Positions 16,857-22,854 of a stretch of 35,818 nt of DNA are shown piece by piece. Positions within the stretch are counted from its first letter, which is position 1. Each line of letters starts with the position of its first letter. The notes beneath the pieces are model-generated. The model was not told the DNA's origin and made no database searches. It saw only the letters and a program-made list of their open reading frames with translations. The position numbers and the translations under genes were made by a program. The DNA is from Firm-08 sp045541535 (GTDB lineage: Bacteria > Bacillota > Clostridia > Oscillospirales > QAKW01), in contig JAZQJG010000071.1 in NCBI GenBank assembly GCA_045541535.1, positions 1 to 35,818 on the forward strand, given 5' to 3'.

Positions 16857-18059
16857 ATGAAATCTATAAAAAGTTTATATAAAATCGGCTTGGGACCTTC
16901 AAGCTCACACACTATGGGGCCTTCCTTTGCTGCGACCGAGTTTTTAAAAATATCTCCGCAAGCAGATTTTATTAAAGTAACGTTGTTTGGTTCTCTTGCA
17001 AAAACGGGTAAGGGACACGGTACCGACAGAGCAATTTCTGAAACCTTGGCAAACATCCCTCACGAAATTGTTTTCGATTATGAAAGCAAAACACCCATTC
17101 ACCCAAATACTTTAGAGTTTATAGCTTTTAAAGATGGGAAAGAAACAGATAAAAAAGAGTTTTACAGTATTGGCGGCGGTGAAATTCAGTTTGATGGTGC
17201 TGACTCAGTTTCCCCTAAAGAAGTTTACAGTGAAAATAACTTTACTGAAATTGCTAATATGTGTAAATCAAGAAACATCCGCCTTTCTGATTACGTTTTC
17301 GAAAAAGAAGACAGCGACATTAAGCAATATCTAATGGCAGTTTGGAAAACTATGCAAAACGCCATTAACGAAGGTTTGAGCAAAAGCGGAACGTTACCGG
17401 GAGGATTATCAGTTGAAAGAAAAGCACAATTTTTATATAACCAAAAGCATATAGACGAAAGCCCCCAAACCCGTGAGAACAGGCTTGTTTGTTCTTATGC
17501 TTTTGCGGTTAGTGAGCAAAACGCCGATTGTGGCATTATTGTAACAGCCCCAACCTGTGGCTCGTGCGGTGTGTTGCCGGCAGTTTTAAAATATATGCAA
17601 GATAAAAACAATTTTACTGATGAGGATATTATACGTGCACTTGCTGTTGCTGGTCTTATTGGAAATATTGTTGCTACTAATGCATCTATAAGTGGCGCAG
17701 AATGCGGTTGTCAGGCCGAGGTTGGAACAGCTTGCAGTATGGCTTCGGTCGCTTTGTGCGAACTCTTTGAAATGGGTATTGACCAAATTGAATATGCAGC
17801 CGAAGTGGCTATGGAACATCATTTGGGACTTACCTGCGACCCCGTATGCGGACTTGTGCAAATCCCTTGTATTGAGCGTAATGCAGTGGCCGCTATGCGC
17901 GCCATAAATGCTTTAAGCCTTGCCAATTTCCTTTATGGCAGTCGAAAGGTTTCCTTTGACGTGGTGGTTGAAACTATGTACCAAACAGGTAAGGATTTAT
18001 CTCATCTTTACCGCGAAACCTCTGAGGGCGGACTTGCAAAACTATATGCAAACAAATAA
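16857..18059 (+). CDS. sdaA: L-serine dehydratase, iron-sulfur dependent, single chain
   Basis: A 400-residue enzyme converting L-serine to pyruvate and ammonia. Both halves of the clostridial alpha/beta enzyme are fused, as in SdaA. The beta-like N-terminus shows YKIGLGPSSSHTMGP and GHGTDRA. The alpha-like part shows APTCGSCGVLP (first Cys near residue 234), GAECGCQAEVGTACSM and CDPVCGLVQIPCIERNA, which supply the [4Fe-4S] ligands. Length is a little below the usual ~450. The gene is clearly AT-richer than its chromosomal surroundings. It stands alone between two spoVAC 3' fragments with its own promoter and terminator, as a self-contained cassette. It would serve amino-acid fermentation. 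Confidence 0.93.
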   Translation: MKSIKSLYKIGLGPSSSHTMGPSFAATEFLKISPQADFIKVTLFGSLAKTGKGHGTDRAISETLANIPHEIVFDYESKTPIHPNTLEFIAFKDGKETDKKEFYSIGGGEIQFDGADSVSPKEVYSENNFTEIANMCKSRNIRLSDYVFEKEDSDIKQYLMAVWKTMQNAINEGLSKSGTLPGGLSVERKAQFLYNQKHIDESPQTRENRLVCSYAFAVSEQNADCGIIVTAPTCGSCGVLPAVLKYMQDKNNFTDEDIIRALAVAGLIGNIVATNASISGAECGCQAEVGTACSMASVALCELFEMGIDQIEYAAEVAMEHHLGLTCDPVCGLVQIPCIERNAVAAMRAINALSLANFLYGSRKVSFDVVVETMYQTGKDLSHLYRETSEGGLAKLYANK

Positions 18060-18063
18060 AACT

Positions 18064-18098
18064 AAAAAGGCTTGACCGAATCGGTCAAGCCTTTTTTG
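18064..18098 (+). terminator. Cassette terminator (serine dehydratase)
   Basis: AAGGCTTGACCGA / TCGGTCAAGCCTT followed by a run of T. The stem and T tract are the same, base for base, as those at 22328-22360 after the lipoprotein gene. Confidence 0.92.
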
Positions 18099-18102
18099 CG
18101 GA

Positions 18103-18171
18103 TCGATGTGGGCATCAACCCCTACAAATATTCACCTACATTTCGTAGGGACGGATGCTCACATCCACCCG
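18103..18171. repeat. Paired inverted REP-like units
   Basis: GATGTGGGCATC-AACCCCTAC (left) and, inverted on the right, GTAGGGACGGATGCTCACATC. The two arms form a BIME-like long palindrome around an AT-rich centre. The GTAGGG end is shared with the GGGCGGC-type REP copies, although the stem sequence differs. It lies between the cassette terminator and spoVAC fragment 2. Confidence 0.55.
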
Positions 18172-18294
18172 TTAGAATAAAGTTGTTACCCAATAAATAA
18201 TCCCATACACCACACTGGCGATGGTGCCGTAGGCGATGACGGGTCCTGCAATTGTGAACATCTTCGCGCCAACACCTAAAACAAAACCTTCTGT
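18172..18294 (-). pseudogene. spoVAC: spoVAC 3'-end fragment 2
   Basis: On the minus strand it encodes EGFVLGVGAKMF...GPVIAYGTIASVVYG...TTLF and a stop. It is cut at the same Glu codon as fragment 1 and joined to the same 19-nt junction (18295-18313). Several synonymous changes and two conservative changes (V to A, V to I) separate it from fragment 1. Confidence 0.9.
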
Positions 18295-18401
18295 TGCTGT
18301 CAATATAGGACACCGCTTAATGGTAAACTATTAGTCGGTTGCAATGCTGAGTTTTCTCCATTATAATTATATTCAACTTGAATAAACGGAGGCATCTTAA
18401 T
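18295..18401 (+). promoter_or_regulatory. Cassette junction 2 and unrelated promoter for the HTH-GH51 gene
   Basis: The 19-nt junction is conserved at 18295-18313, but the leader beyond it is different from the other three. A separate promoter is visible: TTGCAA (18339-18344), 17-base spacer, TATAAT (18362-18367), then GGAGG (18388-18392) nine bases before the ATG at 18402. Confidence 0.75.
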
Positions 18402-20504
18402 ATGGATCTACAAAAAACAGGAAAATTCATTCAAGAAATGCGAAGCAAAGCAAATATGTCGCAAAAAGAACTCGGCCAATACCTTTCCGTTACTGATAAA
18501 GCTGTTTCCAAGTGGGAGAGAGGGCTTTCGTGTCCTGATGTGGACAATTTAAAAAATATGGCTTTATTGTTCAACAAAACGCTGTCGGAAATCATTTATG
18601 GCACTGAGAAAGATGCCCGTTATTCATCCAATTTGCCTTTTGATATAAAAAAAGAAATCATGAACAGGAATTACAACTGCGATGTGACTGTGGATTTTGA
18701 TTTTGACTCCACGAAATATATATCACCCTTTCTGTTCGGTGATAACTTGGAGCATACGCGCGCTTGTGTCAACGGCGGTATATCTGCCCAGATGCTGAAA
18801 AACCGAAAATTTGTTGGAAAGCCCGGCAGATACGGCTGCGCATTGGATTGGTTCCGAATAGGAAATCAATCCTATCTAACCTTTGGAAACTCCTATACCT
18901 GTCATTATGAAGGCTATAAAATGAACCGTGCACACGAATGCAATGCGCAGGTGATCACTAATTATCAAAATAACACGACTGCAGGTATCGGTCAAAAAAA
19001 CATCTTTCTGAGAGCAAATGAAAAGTATGATTTTGGCATAGTTGCCAAAGCATTTGAGGACACAACGGTCACCGTCCGACTCGTTTCTTCACTTGGGGTG
19101 ATTTATTGCCAACATCAGTTTCTGATTCGAAGTGGCGATTTTTCCTCATATCAAACCGTTTTGATTCCGGATACATCGGATGCTGATGCTGTGCTTGAAA
19201 TCTTTTTTACCACACAGGGCACAATTTACATCGGCGCCATTTCTTTGATGCCGACGAATAACTTCAGGGGTATGCGTCCTGACGTTATTGAAAAAATGAA
19301 GGAGATCGGAATCAAATTATTGCGTTGGCCGGGCGGCAACTTTGCAGGGGAATATAGTTGGAAAGACGGCCTACTGCCTCGGGACAAACGTGCTCCGTTT
19401 CAGTCATATCTGGGGCTTGAAACACAGCCACATACGCATGGCTATGATTTTCACGAAATCAACACGGATGATTTTGTCGCACTCTGTCGTGAGATTGGTG
19501 CGGAGCCTTTTATAACGATCAATCCTGCCTGGGACACTCCGGAAGAAAGTGCGCAATGGGTTGAATACTGCAACGGAAGCAAGGATACGCCGTATGGTGC
19601 CTTGCGTGCGAAAAATGGACACAGCGAACCTTATAATGTTCAATTTTGGTCGCTTGGCAACGAATTTGGATATGGCCACATGGAAGGCCCGAATTCTCCG
19701 ACTGAATATTCAAAAATTGCCCGTTCCCATGCGAGCGAAATGTTGCGGATATCGCCAACGCTTACCCTATGCTCATCCGGTATTTACCCCCGGGAAGAAT
19801 GGGTAAATTATTCTGCAAAAGTGTTAAAGGATATCGTGCCGAACGTATCCTTACATCATTATGCCTCTCCCTATCCTGAATACATTGATTCTAAAAAACG
19901 CAAAGAAGAGTACTATACTTACATTGACAAGGTATATACCGAGTATTTACCGAGAATTCAAATGCTGCGTACCATGTTGCGGGATGATGACATTAAAATA
20001 TCGTTTGATGAGTGGAATGCATGGTATGCCTGGTATAGAGGCGGTAGTGTGACCGAAGGGATCTTTGCAGCATCATTTTTGAATATGATGTTTATGAACG
20101 CCGATCAGTATGGAGTTGCGCTTTGCTGTCATTTTGAATCTGTAAATGAAGGAGCGATTCAAGTTCATCCCGACACAGTAAGCCTTACTCCCACGGGGCA
20201 GGTTTTTTCCATTATGAAGCATCACGCAAACGGGAAGGTTTGCGCACTTCAGGATGATGTGATTGCCACACTTAAAGAGGATGTTTTAAATTGCACGTTC
20301 ATCAATAGAACATTTGACAAAAATAAGACCTTTTATTTCTCCAACCCGGGAAGCATTACCAACGCAACGCTTTATTTTTCCGATGATGTGGTGCCTAATA
20401 CCGTGTTCGAACAAAGCACACTGCCTTTGGAAAGTGATATGGTTTTACAAAAGGTTGTTTTACCCAAGCATAGCATCGCCCATATACAAATCAAGCTGTC
20501 TTAA
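18402..20504 (+). CDS. HTH (XRE) - GH51 alpha-L-arabinofuranosidase fusion
   Basis: A 700-residue single open frame. Residues ~7-67 form a Cro/C1-type helix-turn-helix (MSQKELGQYLSVTDKAVSKWERG is the recognition region, followed by LFNKTLSEIIYG). From about residue 90 the protein is a GH51-type arabinofuranosidase: ISPFLFGDNLEHT, RWPGGNFAGEYSW, the acid/base Glu421 in LGNEFG and the nucleophile Glu537 in SFDEWN, then a C-terminal beta domain. Both catalytic Glu residues are kept, so activity is plausible. It could be a regulator that senses arabinosides through an enzyme domain, or a DNA-tethered enzyme. Start at 18402 is set by GGAGG; an in-frame TTG at 18378 is less likely. AT-rich cassette cargo. 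Confidence 0.88.
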   Translation: MDLQKTGKFIQEMRSKANMSQKELGQYLSVTDKAVSKWERGLSCPDVDNLKNMALLFNKTLSEIIYGTEKDARYSSNLPFDIKKEIMNRNYNCDVTVDFDFDSTKYISPFLFGDNLEHTRACVNGGISAQMLKNRKFVGKPGRYGCALDWFRIGNQSYLTFGNSYTCHYEGYKMNRAHECNAQVITNYQNNTTAGIGQKNIFLRANEKYDFGIVAKAFEDTTVTVRLVSSLGVIYCQHQFLIRSGDFSSYQTVLIPDTSDADAVLEIFFTTQGTIYIGAISLMPTNNFRGMRPDVIEKMKEIGIKLLRWPGGNFAGEYSWKDGLLPRDKRAPFQSYLGLETQPHTHGYDFHEINTDDFVALCREIGAEPFITINPAWDTPEESAQWVEYCNGSKDTPYGALRAKNGHSEPYNVQFWSLGNEFGYGHMEGPNSPTEYSKIARSHASEMLRISPTLTLCSSGIYPREEWVNYSAKVLKDIVPNVSLHHYASPYPEYIDSKKRKEEYYTYIDKVYTEYLPRIQMLRTMLRDDDIKISFDEWNAWYAWYRGGSVTEGIFAASFLNMMFMNADQYGVALCCHFESVNEGAIQVHPDTVSLTPTGQVFSIMKHHANGKVCALQDDVIATLKEDVLNCTFINRTFDKNKTFYFSNPGSITNATLYFSDDVVPNTVFEQSTLPLESDMVLQKVVLPKHSIAHIQIKLS

Positions 20505-20521
20505 GGCAGTAAATTCTGTTT

Positions 20522-20552
20522 TTAAAAGAAGGCAAGAATTTGCCTTCTTTTA
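20522..20552 (+). terminator. Terminator after the HTH-GH51 gene
   Basis: AAAAGAAGGCAA-gaat-TTGCCTTCTTTTA. It differs in sequence from the GGCTTGACC hairpin that ends the other three cassette genes. Confidence 0.88.
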
Positions 20553-20781
20553 TTATTTAACTATCCAATAAACCAACCCATATACCACGCTCGCCACCGT
20601 GCCGTAGACGAGCACGGGGCCGGCGATGGGGAACGAGGGGACCGCCGCCGGTGGCGGATGAAGGGAGCCGAGTGAGTGGCAGCGGTCGACAGAGGTCAAG
20701 GAGCGCCGACGACGCAGGCAAATGTCGGGCACCGCAACAGGAAAACATCTTGGCCGCCATGCCAAGGACAAAGCCCTCTGC
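20553..20781 (-). pseudogene. spoVAC: spoVAC 3'-end fragment 3, interrupted by a ~112-bp insert
   Basis: The fragment encodes EGFVLGMAAKMF and, after an insert, IAGPVLVYGTVASVVYG...YWIVK with stop. Of the four fragments it is nearest to the resident gene: a stretch of over 40 bases (about 20587-20629) is identical to intact spoVAC. The insert spans about 20630-20742, starts after GGCGATGG and ends before AAACATC. It has a CCGCC/GGTGG-type hairpin at its left and breaks the frame. It is joined to the 19-nt junction at 20782-20800. Confidence 0.88.
20630..20742. mobile_element. Small insertion inside spoVAC fragment 3
   Basis: Recognised by comparison with the intact gene, which reads straight through at this point. 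It is GC-rich, with CCGCCGCCGGTGGCGG near the left end and GAGTGAGTGGCAGCGG in the middle. No coding capacity, no clear terminal inverted repeat and no certain target duplication. Confidence 0.6.
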
Positions 20782-20869
20782 TGCTGTCAATATAGGACAC
20801 CGTGATTTTGCAAAAATATTTACATTAAATCAGCGGTGTGGTAAAATTAAAGAAAGCGAGGTGGCACAA
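20782..20869 (+). promoter_or_regulatory. Cassette junction and leader 3 (promoter for RAYT)
   Basis: Junction 20782-20800, then TTTACA (20819-20824), a 17-base spacer, TAAAAT (20842-20847) and AAAGCGAGGT as ribosome site. It aligns base for base over most of its length with the leaders at 16788 and 21548. Confidence 0.85.
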
Positions 20870-21382
20870 ATGAACGACGTTCTTTTCCCAAAACGAAAAA
20901 ACATACGTTTGCAGGAATATGACTATTCCTCTCCCGGATCATATTTTGTAACCGTGTGCACCAAGGGCAGAGACCCGATTCTGTGGCACAACGTAGGGGC
21001 GGCAACCTGCCGCCCGATGCGTCATACCCTCTCCGCTATTGGAGAGACGGTGGAATCCGCAATTCTTCAAATTCCGGCGCGTTATACCCGCATATCTGTG
21101 GACAAATTCTGCATTATGCCGGATCACATTCATTTGCTTATTACAATTTCTGCTATGGATAACGGGCGGCAGATTGCCGCCCCTACTATGGATAACGGGC
21201 GGCAGGTTGCCGCCCCTACATTGCCCACCGTTATAGGTCAGCTGAAACGACAGGTCTCCTTGCAGATTGGCCGATCTATTTGGCAAAAATCGTTTATTGA
21301 CCGTATCATCCGCACCGAAAAAGGCTACCAAGAGGTGTGCCGATACATTGAAAATAACCCTCTCAAATTTCAAAAGGCTTGA
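20870..21382 (+). CDS. REP-associated tyrosine transposase (RAYT, Y1/IS200-like)
   Basis: A 170-residue HUH single-strand transposase. The HUH pair is in MPDHIHLL, the catalytic Tyr is in the TEKGYQEVCRYIENNP helix, and the N-terminus has the usual RLQEYDYSSPGSYFVTVCT. The ATG at 20870 follows GAGGT and the cassette leader; an upstream in-frame extension to 20651 is only antisense spoVAC fragment. Three GGGCGGCA/TGCCGCCC palindromes lie inside the coding frame. The second and third form an 11-codon tandem repeat (MDNGRQIAAPT, MDNGRQVAAPT). RAYTs mobilise REP sequences by peel-and-paste single-strand transfer. The stop TGA falls within the terminator stem. Confidence 0.88.
   Translation: MNDVLFPKRKNIRLQEYDYSSPGSYFVTVCTKGRDPILWHNVGAATCRPMRHTLSAIGETVESAILQIPARYTRISVDKFCIMPDHIHLLITISAMDNGRQIAAPTMDNGRQVAAPTLPTVIGQLKRQVSLQIGRSIWQKSFIDRIIRTEKGYQEVCRYIENNPLKFQKA
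20993..21219. repeat. Three REP palindromes embedded in the RAYT gene
   Basis: Stems GGGCGGCA/TGCCGCCC at 20997-21015 (inverted orientation, preceded by GTAG), 21164-21182 and 21197-21215 (each followed by CTAC). The last two are 33 bases apart and are in-frame tandem copies. They match the free REP at 16622-16644. Confidence 0.85.
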
Positions 21383-21402
21383 CCAAATCGGTCAAGCCTT
21401 TT
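21372..21402 (+). terminator. Cassette terminator (RAYT)
   Basis: AAAAGGCTTGACCAAATCGGTCAAGCCTTTT type hairpin, with one loop-side change relative to the copies at 18064 and 22328. The RAYT stop codon is inside the left arm. Confidence 0.85.
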
Positions 21403-21405
21403 GCG

Positions 21406-21528
21406 TTAGAATAATGTGGTTATCCAATAAATAATTCCATAAACCACACTTGCCACCGTGCCGTAGACGATAACAGGTCCTGCAATCGTAAACATCTTCG
21501 CACCAACGCCTAATACAAACCCCTCTGC
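21406..21528 (-). pseudogene. spoVAC: spoVAC 3'-end fragment 4
   Basis: On the minus strand it encodes EGFVLGVGAKMFTIAGP...VIVYGTVASVVYG...WITTLF and stop, an uninterrupted SpoVAC C-terminus. It is cut at the same Glu codon and attached to the 19-nt junction at 21529-21547. It resembles fragment 1 most closely and uses AT-richer synonymous codons than the resident gene. Confidence 0.9.
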
Positions 21529-21615
21529 TGCTGTCAATATAGGACACACCCTTTTGCAAAAATATTTACATCAAATCGGTAGTGTGGTATAATAAAACAA
21601 AGTGAGGTGTTATGT
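21529..21615 (+). promoter_or_regulatory. Cassette junction and leader 4 (promoter for the lipoprotein)
   Basis: Junction 21529-21547, then TTTACA (21565-21570), a 17-base spacer, TATAAT (21588-21593) and AAAGTGAGGTG as ribosome site six bases before GTG at 21616. Confidence 0.85.
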
Positions 21616-22323
21616 GTGAAAAGAATACTTTGCATATTTTGTATTCTAATGATGCTTTTGGGGCTATGCTCTTGCAAAGATGATAGTTCTCACAAATCAA
21701 ATGAATACGAAACCATGAAAACCTCTGCCACCAAGGATTCCGTCGAAGAGTTTGTGTCTTTGCTGGAGAACATTGAGCCGAGTGGTCTTATAAGCGGCTA
21801 TAAATTCGACGAAGAAACTTGCTACAACGTTACGCCCCCCGAAGTTGCCGCAGAAACTAATATGAAAATTTTTAAGTTTTCTGATTCTTGTGCATCATTC
21901 GTTATGATAGATAACGAAGTTTATCCTCTTTGTGAGTTTTTTGGCGGATATGGATTTGTTAATGCCATTCCTTGTGACTTTGACAATGACGGTAATAAAG
22001 ATTTGTTTGTTGCATCTTCTTGGGGATCCGGTTTACACCGTTCTGTAATCTCTGTGTTCAATTCTGTTTCTAAGGAATCCACTATCCTTTACGATACCTC
22101 AACCTCGGATACACCGAGCACAGACTTGATCGTTGCACGATCATCTGCCAACATTTTTACTGGTGAACCCGATATTGACGAAAAACTATACTACTCTGTA
22201 TTGTCTGTAAAAATCAATGTTGAAAATAATAATTTTGCAAACCTTGCTTATGTTGTTACCGGAGTTGAAGGAAATATTGAGTGTAAAGATAATACACCCC
22301 AATTTATACCATACCAAAAATAG
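21616..22323 (+). CDS. Putative lipoprotein with FG-GAP/VCBS-like Ca-binding loop
   Basis: A 235-residue exported protein. The N-terminus KRILCIFCILMMLLGLCSC is a lipoprotein signal with a lipobox reading LCSC and a following acidic DDSSHK stretch. Near the middle DFDNDGNKDLFVA matches the DxDxDG calcium loop of FG-GAP/VCBS repeats. The rest is not recognised. I choose GTG at 21616, which GAGGTG precedes by six bases; an in-frame GTG at 21607 overlaps that ribosome site. AT-rich, with its own cassette promoter and terminator. Likely anchored outside the cytoplasmic membrane; function unknown. Confidence 0.75.
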   Translation: MKRILCIFCILMMLLGLCSCKDDSSHKSNEYETMKTSATKDSVEEFVSLLENIEPSGLISGYKFDEETCYNVTPPEVAAETNMKIFKFSDSCASFVMIDNEVYPLCEFFGGYGFVNAIPCDFDNDGNKDLFVASSWGSGLHRSVISVFNSVSKESTILYDTSTSDTPSTDLIVARSSANIFTGEPDIDEKLYYSVLSVKINVENNNFANLAYVVTGVEGNIECKDNTPQFIPYQK

Positions 22324-22327
22324 ATTA

Positions 22328-22360
22328 AGAGGCTTGACCGAATCGGTCAAGCCTTTTTTG
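22328..22360 (+). terminator. Cassette terminator (lipoprotein)
   Basis: AGGCTTGACCGA / TCGGTCAAGCCT with a T run. It directly abuts the stop codon of intact spoVAC on the other strand, so it may also act for the convergent spoVAC transcript. Confidence 0.92.
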
Positions 22361-22804
22361 TTAAAACAACGTTGTTATCCAATAAATAACCCCATAAATC
22401 ACGCTCGCCACCGTGCCGTAGACGAGCACGGGGCCGGCGATGGTAAACATCTTGGCCGCCATACCGAGGACAAAGCCCTCGCTTTTAAATTCCATGGCGC
22501 AGGAGACGATGGAATTGGAAAAGCCGGTGATGGGGATGATGGTGCCGGCGCCGGCATATTTGGCCAGCTTGTCATAAAGCCCCAGTCCCGTGAAGGCCGC
22601 ACCCAAAAAGATCATAATAATGGGGAGCCAGGTTTTGACCTGTTCGGCCGGTACGGACAGGGACAAAAGCCCCTGCCGCACTCCCTCCCCGATGGCGCAG
22701 ATGGCGCCGCCGAATAAAAAGGCCCGCAGGCAGTCGGCAAGCAAAGGGGAATCGGGTGTTTTTTTCTTTACGTAATCGGGATAATTTTCTTTATTCAGTT
22801 TCAA
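22361..22804 (-). CDS. spoVAC: Stage V sporulation protein AC (SpoVAC), intact
   Basis: A 147-residue membrane protein with the full SpoVAC pattern: an N-terminal soluble tail, ADCLRAFLFGGAICAIGEG, GLGLYDKLAKYAGAGTIIPITGF, and the terminal CAMEFKSEGFVLGMAAKMF...GPVLVYGTVAS. SpoVAC forms a channel in the inner spore membrane for dipicolinic acid movement and germination response. The start codon is TTG, with AGAGGTGG about ten bases upstream lying in the arm of a hairpin. Its last ~125 coding bases recur as four fragments to the left. spoVAD/AE are not adjacent but ~20.5 kb downstream. Confidence 0.93.
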   Translation of the reverse strand: MKLNKENYPDYVKKKTPDSPLLADCLRAFLFGGAICAIGEGVRQGLLSLSVPAEQVKTWLPIIMIFLGAAFTGLGLYDKLAKYAGAGTIIPITGFSNSIVSCAMEFKSEGFVLGMAAKMFTIAGPVLVYGTVASVIYGVIYWITTLF

Positions 22805-22807
22805 AAT

Positions 22808-22853
22808 AAAACCACCTCTTTTGCAAGTAGTGTGCGCAAAAAAGGTGGTTTTT
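22808..22853. terminator. Hairpin between the M20 peptidase gene and spoVAC, covering the spoVAC ribosome site
   Basis: AAAACCACCTCTTTTGC (22808-22824) pairs with GCAAAAAAGGTGGTTTT (22836-22852). On the minus strand it follows the peptidase stop codon and ends in a T-rich tract, so it should terminate that transcript. The 3' arm contains the AGAGGTGG that serves spoVAC, so read-through mRNA would have its ribosome site paired. Confidence 0.8.
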
Positions 22854-22854
22854 A

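Noticed and set aside
20557..20790. Possible short SpoVAC-like protein starting at the junction TTG or ATG
   Set aside because: The 112-bp insert breaks the frame, and no promoter or ribosome site points at it on the minus strand.
20651..20869. N-terminal extension of the RAYT protein
   Set aside because: It is antisense spoVAC fragment plus leader; the conserved protein begins at 20870 behind GAGGT.
16646..21547. CRISPR-like array from regularly recurring repeats
   Set aside because: Repeats are ~125-base gene tails separated by whole genes of different size, with no short spacers or cas genes.
16646..22360. Prophage or skin-like element that interrupts spoVAC and excises at sporulation
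   Set aside because: spoVAC at 22361-22804 is complete, and no phage or recombinase gene is present between the fragments.
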